From positions 1 through 37,374 of the IMG/VR virus record IMGVR_UViG_3300027869_000164: 37,374 nt of DNA; one strand, written 5' to 3'. The position numbers and the translations under genes were made by a program. Below are positions 7,890 through 16,019 of the stretch, in pieces (position 1 is the stretch's first letter; each line of letters opens with the position of its first letter). Under the pieces are notes generated by a model. It made no database searches and was not told the origin of the DNA. It saw only the letters and a program-made list of their open reading frames with translations. Origin of the DNA: a virus.

Positions 7890-7898
7890 CGATAGGCG
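7890..7898 (+). promoter_or_regulatory. Start-associated motif, copy 2
   Basis: CGATAGGCG ends 6 nt before the protease ATG at 7905, in the 17-bp gap after the portal stop. GCC-GATA-GGC can form a short hairpin. Confidence 0.6.
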
Positions 7899-7904
7899 TC
7901 CGCG

Positions 7905-9488
7905 ATGGCCGACGAGATCCGCTACCGGCGCATCCTGCAGGCCGTCTGCGACACGCCGTGGGAGATCCTCGAGTCGAAGCTCGAGCTGATCGTCGAGCTC
8001 CTCTGCTTCCGCGCCGAAGGCGGCCGGCTCACTGACCAGGAGATCGAGCGCCGGCTGCAGGCGGCCGGGCCGTCGCGGCCGAACCAGCCCGACTACGCGA
8101 TCGCGTCCGGCTCGGGCGGAAATGTCGCGATCCTTACCCTGTACGGCGTCATCATGCCGCGCGCCGACCTGTTCAGCGCGATCTCCGGCGCGAAGGGCCT
8201 CAACCAGTTCCAGCAGACGTTCCAGCAGGCTCTCGCCGACCCCTCCATCAGCGCGATCCTGCTGGACGTCGATAGCCCCGGCGGCCAGGTCGACCTCGTC
8301 CCCGAGACCGCCGCGATGATCCGCGCCGCCCGCGGCCAGGGCAAGCCAATCGTCGCGATCGCCGACACGATGGCCGCCAGCGCCGCCTACCACATCGCGA
8401 GCCAGGCAGACGAGCTCGTCGTCAGCCCGAGCGGCATGGTCGGCTCGATCGGCTGCCTCGCCATCCACCAGGACGTCAGCCAGATGCTCGAAGGCCTCGG
8501 CGTCACCACGACCCTCGTCTCCTACGGCGACCACAAGACCGACCTCTACCCGTACTCGCCGCTCAGCCAGGACGGCCGCGACCAGCTCGAGGAGAGCGTC
8601 ACGACGTTCGGGAAGATGTTGGAGCAGGACGTCGCCGCCGGCCGCGGCGTCAGCGTCGACACCGTCCACAACACCTTCGGCCAGGGCAAGATGTTCGGCG
8701 CCCAGCAGGCCGTGAAGCTCGGCATGGCCGACCGCGTCGACACCCTCGACTCGACGATCGCCCGCCTCGCGCACGCACCCTCCCGCGCCCGCGTCGGCGC
8801 CGGCTCAAGCACGGCCGCGCTGGCCGCCGGCGACCGCTGCCAGGCGACAGAGACCTTCGACGGCGCAATCATCCGCTGCGACCACCCCGCGGGCCGCACC
8901 GGCGGCCACACGCACGACCTCGCCGACGGCAGCGGCATGGGCGTCGGCTGGTTCGACGCCCAGCAGCCAGCGATCGCCGCGAACGCTGTGCCGGTTCACT
9001 CGACGGACGTCGTCGACCAGGCCTGGGACGGCCCCGGCGAGGTCGCGAAGCTCAATACGCCGGTCACGAAGGCGCGCGGCTTCGGCATGTTCGCCTGGTA
9101 CGACGAGAACGGCGCCGACCCGGACGGCGACGGCTACCCCGACGCCAAAGACGACTGGAAGTTCGAGCACCACCTCGTCGGCGACGACGGCGAACCGCAC
9201 GAAGCGGTCGTCAGCGCCTGTCGGAACGGCCTCGCGCGCCTCGACCAGGCCAAGATCCCCGACGGCGACCGCGACGGCGTGAAAAAGCACCTACAGGCGC
9301 ACATCGACGACTTCGACAAGGCCCACGCAGCCGCCGGCCGCCGCTCGAGCGGCCTCGGCGAGCTCGCAACACCGCTCCGCGAGACGCTCGACGGCTTCCG
9401 CGCCCGCGACCTCCGCGCGATCGCCCGCGAGCTCGCTCCGACAGACACCCGTGATCCCTCCGCGACCCCGAAAGGAACCGAGACCTGA
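7905..9488 (+). CDS. Prohead maturation protease, S49 (ClpP/SppA-like), with C-terminal extension
   Basis: This 527-residue protein carries a lambda-C/SppA-type serine protease at about 70-270. DVDSPGGQVD (121-130) precedes the nucleophile Ser159 in MAASAAY, and Lys211 in YGDHKTD is the likely partner base. It would process the prohead scaffold and capsid. After residue 270 there is a Cys/His segment (CDHPAGRTGGHTHDL), then a long domain with KARGFGMFAWYDENG and HHLVGDDGEPHEAVV. Such extensions are seen on actinophage proteases and may act as the scaffold. No separate scaffold gene is present, which supports that idea. The start is fixed by the start-associated motif upstream, and the stop overlaps the capsid ATG. 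Confidence 0.88.
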   Translation: MADEIRYRRILQAVCDTPWEILESKLELIVELLCFRAEGGRLTDQEIERRLQAAGPSRPNQPDYAIASGSGGNVAILTLYGVIMPRADLFSAISGAKGLNQFQQTFQQALADPSISAILLDVDSPGGQVDLVPETAAMIRAARGQGKPIVAIADTMAASAAYHIASQADELVVSPSGMVGSIGCLAIHQDVSQMLEGLGVTTTLVSYGDHKTDLYPYSPLSQDGRDQLEESVTTFGKMLEQDVAAGRGVSVDTVHNTFGQGKMFGAQQAVKLGMADRVDTLDSTIARLAHAPSRARVGAGSSTAALAAGDRCQATETFDGAIIRCDHPAGRTGGHTHDLADGSGMGVGWFDAQQPAIAANAVPVHSTDVVDQAWDGPGEVAKLNTPVTKARGFGMFAWYDENGADPDGDGYPDAKDDWKFEHHLVGDDGEPHEAVVSACRNGLARLDQAKIPDGDRDGVKKHLQAHIDDFDKAHAAAGRRSSGLGELATPLRETLDGFRARDLRAIARELAPTDTRDPSATPKGTET

Positions 9489-10885
9489 TGGAACCCACGA
9501 CTGCCGAGTACACCGAGGCGCTCGACGAAGTGAAGGGCGTTGTCGTCGCCCTCAAGGAGGCAGTCGAGGGCTACCGCGAGGACGCCGTCGACCGCGAGAC
9601 GGTCGAGAAGATCGTCACCGACCTGCTCGAGAAGCAGGAGACGGTCGACACGATGACCAACGCGCGCCGCAGCCTCCGTCCCTCCGATTCGGCCGTCGAG
9701 GCGCTCGGCAAGACCGGCGTCGCGCGGCTCGAGGCGCTGTTCGCCGAGTCGCCGAAGGCGATCGCGCCGCTCGTGCGCCAGGACGCGGAGGAGATCGAGC
9801 ACTTCCAGAAGGCCGGCGACCGCATGCTCCTCATCAGCGCGATCCGCGACGTCGAGCCGCAGGAGACCGCGTACTACCAGGACGTCTTCCAGCCGCTCGT
9901 CAACGCCGCGATCAACACCGACAACGCCGGCGAAGGCGCCGACTGGGTGCCGACCATGCTCAGCCCGAACCTGATCGACCGCGTCGAGCTGCAGCTGAAG
10001 GTTCTCGCGCTCTTCACCGAGACGCCGATGCCCTCCAACCCGTTCGAGCTGCCCGGCCGCGCCGTGAGCCGCAAGAAGCTCGCCCGCGGCGTCCAGAACG
10101 ACGACGACACCGGACAGACCGCGGTCAAGAAGATCCAGATCGCGTCGCGCAAGGTCACGCTCCGCGCGATGAAGTTCTGGGGCGAAGCCCTCGTCTCGAA
10201 GGAGGCCGAAGAGGACGCGATCATCGCGCAGCTGCCGCTGATCGAGGACGAGCTCCGCCGCTACCTCCTCTTCGACCTCGAGGACGCAGGCCTCAACGGC
10301 GACACCGCCGGCGCCCTCGACACCGCCGTCGGCTTCTACGCCGCCGACGACCCGCTCCTCAACTGGGACGGCCTCCGCAAGCTCGCACCCGCAGGCGCGA
10401 AGACCGACGCCGGCAACAACCCGCTCACCGCCCACCTCATGCGCGGCAACCGCAAGAAGATGGGCAAGTACGGCGTCGACCCGCTCGAGCTCGCGCACAT
10501 CGTCTCCATCGCGGGCTACATCGACCTGCTCGACGACGCCGCAACGCTGACCCTCGAGAAGTACGGCCCGCACGCCGTCGTCCTGACCGGCGAGCTCGCC
10601 AAGGTCGACAACGTCCCGGTCATCGTCAGCGAGAAGATGCACGACGACCTCAACGCGACCGGCGTCTACGACGACACGACGACGAACCGCACCGAGGCCA
10701 TCACCGTCTTCACGCCCGGCTTCACCACCGGCACGCGCCGCGGCCTCACGATCGAGATCCTCCGCGAGCTCTACAGCGAGTTCGACCAGGACGCGGTCAA
10801 GGTCAGCGTCCGCCGCGCCTTCGAGCCAATCCAGCCGGTCGACACCGAGAACACGATCGCGATCACCTACAACGCATCGACCTGA
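9488..10885 (+). CDS. Major capsid protein, HK97 fold
   Basis: This 465-residue protein has an N-terminal coiled coil (about 1-60, rich in Glu/Lys/Val), which would be the delta-like scaffold segment. It is followed by a capsid body that includes VDPLELAHIVSIAGYIDLL and the C-terminal strand EPIQPVDTENTIAITY. The place directly after the protease is the usual one. AAAGGA at 9471 lies 11 nt before the ATG. A strong hairpin follows the gene and may protect the mRNA or limit read-through, as expected where capsid is needed in excess. Confidence 0.92.
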   Translation: MEPTTAEYTEALDEVKGVVVALKEAVEGYREDAVDRETVEKIVTDLLEKQETVDTMTNARRSLRPSDSAVEALGKTGVARLEALFAESPKAIAPLVRQDAEEIEHFQKAGDRMLLISAIRDVEPQETAYYQDVFQPLVNAAINTDNAGEGADWVPTMLSPNLIDRVELQLKVLALFTETPMPSNPFELPGRAVSRKKLARGVQNDDDTGQTAVKKIQIASRKVTLRAMKFWGEALVSKEAEEDAIIAQLPLIEDELRRYLLFDLEDAGLNGDTAGALDTAVGFYAADDPLLNWDGLRKLAPAGAKTDAGNNPLTAHLMRGNRKKMGKYGVDPLELAHIVSIAGYIDLLDDAATLTLEKYGPHAVVLTGELAKVDNVPVIVSEKMHDDLNATGVYDDTTTNRTEAITVFTPGFTTGTRRGLTIEILRELYSEFDQDAVKVSVRRAFEPIQPVDTENTIAITYNAST

Positions 10886-10893
10886 GCCGAGTA

Positions 10894-10942
10894 GCCAGCG
10901 CCCGGACGCCGCACACCCCTCGCGGCCGTCCGGGCAACTGGC
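10894..10942 (+). terminator. Nested hairpin after capsid gene
   Basis: Outer arms GCCAG (10894-10898) and CTGGC (10938-10942) enclose CCCGGACG (10901-10908) and CGTCCGGG (10927-10934). Inner CCGC/GCGG pairs extend the stem. No U-run follows, so partial termination, RNA processing or mRNA stabilisation are all possible. Confidence 0.6.
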
Positions 10943-10963
10943 GTCAGAGGAGGACATCCACAG

Positions 10964-11359
10964 GTGAAAAAGCTCAAGTACCGCGGCGGGATCCACGCCC
11001 TCAAGAAGAACGAGACCGACGTCTACCACGGCCTCGACGGACGCCAGGCGATCCACCTCGCCGTCGGCGACGAGACCGACGTCTCCGACGAGAAAGCCGA
11101 CCAAGTCGCCGCCGACTTCCCCGGCTGCTTCGACGTCAACGGCAAGACCGCCGGCGAGAAGCCCAGCAAGAGCAAGAGCGGCAAGAAGCAGCCCGCTCCG
11201 GCCGACGACGACGACCTCGCCGGCAAGCTCATGGCCCACAACCGCGACGAGCTCAACGCGGCCGCAGCCAAGCTCGGCATCGAGGACGCTGACAAGCTCC
11301 AGAACAAGCAAGCAGTCGTCGACGCGATCATCGCGAAGAAGGCCGAGACCGCCGCGTGA
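10964..11359 (+). CDS. Head accessory protein with SAP/HeH-like C-terminus
   Basis: This 131-residue protein has a compact N-terminal part (KYRGGIHALKKNETDVY, DGRQAIHLAVGDETDVS). A Lys/Ser linker then leads to a helical C-terminus, NRDELNAAAAKLGI...NKQAVVDAI. That end resembles the helix-extended-helix motifs found at the ends of phage head proteins. AGGAGG at 10948-10953 supports the GTG start. Its stop overlaps the next start. Its place after capsid suggests a head completion or decoration role; this is inference. Confidence 0.6.
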   Translation: MKKLKYRGGIHALKKNETDVYHGLDGRQAIHLAVGDETDVSDEKADQVAADFPGCFDVNGKTAGEKPSKSKSGKKQPAPADDDDLAGKLMAHNRDELNAAAAKLGIEDADKLQNKQAVVDAIIAKKAETAA

Positions 11360-11838
11360 ACGACCCGGATCCCGACGGGGTCGCCGGCGCGATCGAGAAC
11401 GACGGGTACGTCATCCTGCCCGTCCGCCTCGATGGCGACCCCGGCGACCCCGTCGCAGGATTCGACTCGGCCGGCAGCGTCACCCTGGTCGTCCTCGTCG
11501 ACGGCGTCGACCCCGACCCCGAGAACGAGATCGACGTCCTCGTCGAAGGATCAGCCGGCGAAGACAGCTGGAGCACGATCAACGAGTTCAGCACCCTCAC
11601 CGCCGAGAACACGCCCGCGGAGTTCGTCGTCGACGCGCCGCCCGCGCTCCTCCGCGCAACCCTCACCGGCGTCGCGAACCACGTCGAGGTGCGCGCCTTC
11701 CCGCACGGCCCACGAGCCGCCGTCCTCGACAACAACGGGCACTTCACCAACGTGACGAAGCCCTCGGTAAGCGTCGCCGACGCCGCGCATCTCCTGGCCG
11801 CTCTCGTCGAGCTCGGCCTCGTCGTGGACGACACATGA
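11356..11838 (+). CDS. Putative head decoration protein A (paralog of next gene)
   Basis: This 160-residue acidic protein is dominated by beta-strand patterns. Its first 115 residues align along their length with the start of the next gene: DGYVILP, GDPGDPVAGFD, AGSVTLVVLVDG, DVLVEGS, LRATLTG and HVEVRAFPH all recur in order. The last 45 residues are unique and end in a helix (DAAHLLAALVELGLVV). The GTG start overlaps the previous stop. The tandem copy arrangement points to gene duplication. Being in the head block and beta-rich, it may be a surface decoration or neck protein; I do not recognise a named family. Confidence 0.6.
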   Translation: MNDPDPDGVAGAIENDGYVILPVRLDGDPGDPVAGFDSAGSVTLVVLVDGVDPDPENEIDVLVEGSAGEDSWSTINEFSTLTAENTPAEFVVDAPPALLRATLTGVANHVEVRAFPHGPRAAVLDNNGHFTNVTKPSVSVADAAHLLAALVELGLVVDDT

Positions 11839-13154
11839 GCAGCCCCGATCCCAGCGTCGCCGGCGCCCTCGCCGACGACGGCTACGTCCTCCTCCCGTAC
11901 CGCGGCAACGGCGACCCCGGCGACCCCGTCGCGGGATTCGACGCCGCAGGCAGCGTCTCGATCGTCGTCCTCGTCGACGGCGACCAGGGCGACGTTGATG
12001 TTCTCGTCGAGGGATCGACCGACGGCGACACCTGGTCGACGATCCACGACTTCAGCGGCCTCACGCACGCGGGCAGCCCGGCCGTCTACCTCGCGAGCGG
12101 GCCGCCGGCGCATCTGCGCGCCACACTCACCGGCAGCGTCAAGCACCTCGAGGTGCGTGCCTTCCCGCATGCCGGGAGCTCGGGCGGCGGTTCGATGCCT
12201 CTCGGCTACGCGCTCAACGCATCACTCTTGACCGTTTTCCCCCTCGGCGAGACGTTCTCCAACGCACCCTGGGGGATCGCGTTCAGCCCCGACGGCACGA
12301 AGATCTACATGAGCAACAACGGCGGAGTCGGATCGACGTACATCGCCGTCATCGACCGAGCCAGCGGCATCGTCACGAGCCTGATCCCGATGATCCTCGG
12401 CGCTGGCGCCGCCTGGATTGTTGTCGCTCCCGACGGGACCGTGTACGTCGCAGAACTCGACAACCCGTCCTATCTCGCCATCATTCGCGACGACGCGCTC
12501 GTGACGGAGATCGCCATTCCGACAAGCTGCAACTGCATAGCCCTGGCTGACGACGGCGCGGTCTACGCCCCCGGCCAGGGTGAGGGAGATAACTACGCCG
12601 TCGCCGTCATCCAAGACGACGCTGTCACGAGCACTATCCCCGGCAGCACGGGCGGCGCCAGCGGTATTGCGATTGCACCGAACGGCGACCTCTATGTCTC
12701 CTACAACCACGCGGGAGCCGGACTCGTTGACGTGATCCGCGACGGTGCCGTCGCGGAGACCATCACCGGCGTCGGAACGTTCCCGTTTGGCATCGCCTTC
12801 ACGAGCGACGGCACCTGTTACGTCAATGGAGGTGACGGCACGGTCTATGTGATCCAAGACGAGGCAGTGGCGGCGACGATCGACCTGTCTGCACTCGTCG
12901 AAAGTTCCTATGCGCTCGGCGTCGGCCCCGACGACACTGTCTACGTGCCCAGCGGCTCCGGGCCTCCCTTGGCCGTAGTGCTGATCCAGGGGTTGGCGGT
13001 GATCGGATACGTCCTCGCGCCACATGGGTCGAGCGACGGCTACCAGATAGGAGCAGATCCGCAGGGTGTCCTCTGGTCGCCTTCAACGGAGATCATGGGC
13101 TCTGGCGCGGGTGCTTTCGGCATCGTCAAGACGCCCTACTACAAACCCTCGTAG
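11835..13154 (+). CDS. Beta-propeller protein with decoration-type N-terminus
   Basis: This 439-residue protein has an N-terminal domain (1-112) that is a second copy of the previous protein's domain. A Ser/Gly hinge (114-120) follows. About six NHL/YVTN-like blades then run from residue 130 to the end, with recurring cores such as GIAFSPDGTKIYMS, VVAPDGTVYVAE, IAIAPNGDLYVS and GIAFTSDGTCYVN. Propellers usually bind ligands, so this may be a particle-surface adhesin displayed by a head-binding domain. Codons in the propeller part (roughly 12400-13150) use more A/T at third positions than neighbouring genes, which suggests recent acquisition. It starts in an ATGA overlap. Confidence 0.7.
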   Translation: MSSPDPSVAGALADDGYVLLPYRGNGDPGDPVAGFDAAGSVSIVVLVDGDQGDVDVLVEGSTDGDTWSTIHDFSGLTHAGSPAVYLASGPPAHLRATLTGSVKHLEVRAFPHAGSSGGGSMPLGYALNASLLTVFPLGETFSNAPWGIAFSPDGTKIYMSNNGGVGSTYIAVIDRASGIVTSLIPMILGAGAAWIVVAPDGTVYVAELDNPSYLAIIRDDALVTEIAIPTSCNCIALADDGAVYAPGQGEGDNYAVAVIQDDAVTSTIPGSTGGASGIAIAPNGDLYVSYNHAGAGLVDVIRDGAVAETITGVGTFPFGIAFTSDGTCYVNGGDGTVYVIQDEAVAATIDLSALVESSYALGVGPDDTVYVPSGSGPPLAVVLIQGLAVIGYVLAPHGSSDGYQIGADPQGVLWSPSTEIMGSGAGAFGIVKTPYYKPS

Positions 13155-13186
13155 GGCATCGAATCGAGCTTCGACGACCGATCTGG

Positions 13187-13195
13187 CGATAGGCG
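13187..13195 (+). promoter_or_regulatory. Start-associated motif, copy 3
   Basis: CGATAGGCG ends 6 nt before the ATG at 13202 of the connector gene, within the 47-bp gap after the propeller gene. Confidence 0.6.
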
Positions 13196-13201
13196 GTAGC
13201 G

Positions 13202-13885
13202 ATGGCTGACCGTCGCGATCTGTGCACGCTCGACGACATCGCTGAGCGGACGCCCGGCTACGAGATCGGCGACGACGACGCGACCGACGCGGCGCTGGCC
13301 GACTTCATCACGACCGAGTCGCGTGACTTCATGGAGGTCACGCACCGCGAGTTCACGTCGATCACCGACGGCCCGTCGACAAGGGTGTTCGACATCGACT
13401 GGATCGTCGTCGAGGAGCGCGAGCTCCTGATCGGCGACGCCGCCGCGGTCACCGATGTCGTCCTGAAGGGCCAAGACGGCACGCTGCTGCAAACGCTCGA
13501 CTCGAGCGGCTGGGTCGAGCTGCCGCGCGTGCGCGAGGACTGGGAACCGATCACGTCGCTCTCCTTCCCGCCGCTCGTCAGCAACCCGGCCTTCTTCTCG
13601 TGGCCGGCCACGCAGTGGGGACCCTTCGTCCCCGACGAGAACCCGCGCCTGCTGTGCGAGGTCACCGGCACGTGGGGATTCCCGGAGGTTCCGAAGACCG
13701 TGAAGCGCGCCGTCGCCGTGCTCGTGCTGCTGCGCTACCTGAACGACGTCGCGAGCGTCGGCACGAAGCTCGCCGACGCGATCGACCGCACCGAGCTCAA
13801 CCTCGCCGGCGGCCTCAAGGCATCGCTCGACACCCGCGACCGGTTCACGGTGCCGCAGATCGGGACCAGCTCGATCAGCTCATGA
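13202..13885 (+). CDS. Head-tail connector (adaptor) protein
   Basis: This 227-residue protein resembles the gp6/gp15-type adaptors that sit under the portal. A helical N-terminus (LDDIAERTPGYEIGDDDATD, ALADFITTES) is followed by a beta-rich middle. The hallmark C-terminal block is VTGTWGFPEVPKTVKRAVAV, leading into helices. The start is set by the ATG after the start-associated motif. The stop overlaps the next ATG. Adaptor function follows from the sequence pattern plus its place between capsid and tail tube. Confidence 0.75.
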   Translation: MADRRDLCTLDDIAERTPGYEIGDDDATDAALADFITTESRDFMEVTHREFTSITDGPSTRVFDIDWIVVEERELLIGDAAAVTDVVLKGQDGTLLQTLDSSGWVELPRVREDWEPITSLSFPPLVSNPAFFSWPATQWGPFVPDENPRLLCEVTGTWGFPEVPKTVKRAVAVLVLLRYLNDVASVGTKLADAIDRTELNLAGGLKASLDTRDRFTVPQIGTSSISS

Positions 13886-14322
13886 GCAACCTCATCAGCG
13901 ACTGGCGGACCGCGCTCGTCGCCCGGCTGCAGACGTCGTTCCCGGACGCCGAGGTGCTGTCCGGCCAGCGCGCCGACGACGTCTCGCGCGACAAGGACCG
14001 CATCGCGGTCTTCTGGCCCGGCACGCCCGAGGCGAGCGAGGTCAACTTCGTCAACCCGAAGATGACGATCCGCTACTGGGCCAAGCGCCCGAAAACCACG
14101 CTGAAAGACGTGCCGCACGATGACGGGCCGCTCGAGCAGGCCGCCTGGGATCTCGCGCTCGCGCTGCAGCCCGTCCTCGCGAAGCTCCTCAACGACACCG
14201 ACCCCGCCTACCCGGGCTTCTACTTCCGCGTGGTCCAGATCGTCCCCGTCCGCGACGAATTCGCGGTCGAGGCGCAGCTCGTCGGCACCTGGAAGAACCC
14301 CGCCTACCTGACGCTTCTGTGA
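13882..14322 (+). CDS. Tail terminator / neck protein
   Basis: This 146-residue protein has a start-to-end pattern typical of small tail-terminator or head-tail joining proteins. It has an N-terminal helix (WRTALVARLQTSFPD), alternating strands (KDRIAVFWPG, KMTIRYWAK), a central helix and a C-terminal strand ending WKNPAYLTLL. The frame is open farther upstream, but the ATG at 13882 overlapping the previous stop is the sensible start. It ends in a gtga overlap with the next gene. Gene order supports a neck role; the precise ring position is not determined. Confidence 0.6.
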   Translation: MSNLISDWRTALVARLQTSFPDAEVLSGQRADDVSRDKDRIAVFWPGTPEASEVNFVNPKMTIRYWAKRPKTTLKDVPHDDGPLEQAAWDLALALQPVLAKLLNDTDPAYPGFYFRVVQIVPVRDEFAVEAQLVGTWKNPAYLTLL

Positions 14323-14795
14323 CGACGATCCGGTCGGGCGTCAAGGTCTTCCAGCGCTTCCCGGAGATCACGAAGCGCGTCGAGGAGGCCTGCATCGAAG
14401 GCCTCGAGCTCGCCTCGGCCGAGGCCGCCGCGATCACACAAGCGTCCGCATCGATCGACCTCCAGCTCGACGTCCTGCCGGCCACCGGCACGGTCGTCGG
14501 CTATTCCGCCGGAATAAAGTCGCGCCGCACGAGCTCGCGCGGCCGCCGCGGCGGGACCGCCGAGCAGAACATCACGCCGATCGCCTGGTTCTTCGACCGC
14601 GGCACCCTCGGCCAGCGCACCAAGGCCCTGAAACGGCCCCGTAAGCAGTCCTGGCCGGTCACCCGCAAGGGCACGACGTTCACCGCGAACCGCCAGGACG
14701 TCAGCGGGAAAGGCATCGCGCCGGAGCACTTCTTCGCCACAGGACGCGCCGCCGGCCGGGTGAAGCTCATCGAACGGCTGAACCAGCTGCGCTAG
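14319..14795 (+). CDS. HK97 gp10-like minor head-tail protein
   Basis: This 158-residue protein has an N-terminal amphipathic helix (RFPEITKRVEEACIEGLELA), a basic middle, and the ending GIAPEHFFATGRAAGRVK that is common in gp10-like neck proteins. It starts on GTG at 14319, overlapping the previous stop. Palindrome copy 2 lies in frame at 14503-14515 and forces the codons TCC GCC GGA ATA, including the rare Ile codon ATA. That suggests selection at the DNA level. Confidence 0.6.
   Translation: MTTIRSGVKVFQRFPEITKRVEEACIEGLELASAEAAAITQASASIDLQLDVLPATGTVVGYSAGIKSRRTSSRGRRGGTAEQNITPIAWFFDRGTLGQRTKALKRPRKQSWPVTRKGTTFTANRQDVSGKGIAPEHFFATGRAAGRVKLIERLNQLR
14503..14515. repeat. 13-bp dispersed palindrome, copy 2
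   Basis: ATTCCGCCGGAAT, the reverse-complement form of copy 1, lies inside the neck-protein gene and brings in a rare ATA codon. Confidence 0.7.
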
Positions 14796-14798
14796 CGC

Positions 14799-14807
14799 CG
14801 ATAGGCG
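14799..14807 (+). promoter_or_regulatory. Start-associated motif, copy 4
   Basis: CGATAGGCG ends 4 nt before the GTG at 14812. With flanking bases, GCGCC-GATA-GGCGC forms a 5-bp stem with a GATA loop. Confidence 0.6.
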
Positions 14808-14811
14808 CGGC

Positions 14812-15036
14812 GTGGGAAACACGCGCACCCGCAAGCCGAAGGCGGCCGCTGACACGGCGCCGCCGGCGCGCGCCTTCCAGCTCGCCTCGAGCGAAGGCGC
14901 CGACTACGTCGTCCGCGTCGCGATCGGCGCGTCGCCGCGCGTCTCGATCGGCACCGGCCAGGTGTTCGAGACCACTGACCCGCGGCTCGCCGCCCGGCTC
15001 GCCGCAGCCCCCGAGCTTGAAGAGGTGACACGGTGA
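14812..15036 (+). CDS. Small hypothetical structural-region protein
   Basis: This 74-residue protein has a basic N-terminus (TRTRKPKAA), a short strand-rich middle (DYVVRVAIGASPRVSIGTG) and an Ala-rich acidic helix at the end. I recognise no family. The GTG start is supported by the start-associated motif, and the stop overlaps the tail-tube GTG. Small proteins just before the tube gene often help neck or tube assembly, but that is only context. Confidence 0.55.
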   Translation: MGNTRTRKPKAAADTAPPARAFQLASSEGADYVVRVAIGASPRVSIGTGQVFETTDPRLAARLAAAPELEEVTR

Positions 15037-16019
15037 GCCTGATCCCCGGCAACGTCGAGACGCTCGCGTTCGGCTTCCAAACCGACAAGTCGACCCCGGC
15101 CGACGCGCCGGTCATGGCCATCGCTCTCGAGGACTGCAGCCTCGACCCGGGCGTCCAGTACCTCAAGACCGCCGAGACCGACCAGTCCGCGTTGCAGCCC
15201 GACGACATCGTCGTCGGCGCGCAGCCCGGCGGCACCTTCAAGAAGTACCTGCGCCCGAGCGAGGACGACCTGCTCCTCTACGCGCTGCTCGGCAAGAACG
15301 TCGACGCCGGCGTGACGCCGAAGACCCATACCGCGACCCTCGACCCGGCCGCGCCGTTCGCCAGCCCGTATCTCACGATCTGGGACATCTGGCCCGGCGT
15401 CGGGTGCGTCCAGTACATCGGCGCCCGCATCGGCCAGCTGACGCTCGCGAGCCAGGAAGGCGGCGGCGTGGAAGCGACCTACAAGGCCGAGGCGCTGCAG
15501 GCGCTCATGGGCGCGGACGCGCCCGACCTGACCGGCCTCTTCGCCGACGAGCTCCCGTTCTCGTGGGCCGAGCTCGCCGTCAGCCTCGGCGGCGTCCACG
15601 GCGGCATCGTCAGCCAGTACCAGCTCGACATCAACCGCAACACCGGGCGCTTCCAGGGCGACAACGGCCTCGAGTCGCTCGACATCCCGAACGGCCTCAT
15701 GGCCGTCACCGGCAACCTCAGTGTCGCCTTCGAGGACGACACGCTCTGGCGCGCGGCAAACACCGGAGCCACCGACGGCACCGCCCTCACCACGACGATC
15801 TTCGAGGAGTCCCTCGACATCGACCACACCCGCGGCCCCGACCTCGAGGCGAAGTTCTCGCTCGCGAACGCGCGCATCACGAACTTCAAGAACAAGGTCC
15901 AGACCGACGGCAAGCCCGCAGTCTCGACCTTCGACTTCGCGTCGGCGCGCAGCGCCACTCTCAGCGACGTCATCCAGACGCTCGTGAAAAACGCCATTGC
16001 GCACGCGGATCGGTCGTAG
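15033..16019 (+). CDS. Major tail tube protein
   Basis: This 328-residue protein is rich in beta strands, as expected for the ring-forming tube subunit. Examples are ETLAFGFQTDKSTPADAPV, YLRPSEDDLLLYALLG and SLDIPNGLMAVTGNLSVAFEDDTLW. The last is a typical tube-protein strand pair, ending near FEDDTLWRAANTG. It starts on GTG at 15033 overlapping the previous stop. The final 50 bp overlap, tail to tail, with the minus-strand endonuclease gene. Gene order (neck, tube, chaperone, tape measure) agrees with the call. Confidence 0.8.
   Translation: MSLIPGNVETLAFGFQTDKSTPADAPVMAIALEDCSLDPGVQYLKTAETDQSALQPDDIVVGAQPGGTFKKYLRPSEDDLLLYALLGKNVDAGVTPKTHTATLDPAAPFASPYLTIWDIWPGVGCVQYIGARIGQLTLASQEGGGVEATYKAEALQALMGADAPDLTGLFADELPFSWAELAVSLGGVHGGIVSQYQLDINRNTGRFQGDNGLESLDIPNGLMAVTGNLSVAFEDDTLWRAANTGATDGTALTTTIFEESLDIDHTRGPDLEAKFSLANARITNFKNKVQTDGKPAVSTFDFASARSATLSDVIQTLVKNAIAHADRS

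Noticed and set aside
8267-8275. CGATAG inside the protease gene as another start-associated motif
   Set aside because: Followed by CCC instead of (G/A)CG, encodes the conserved DSPGG motif, and no start codon follows at the right distance.
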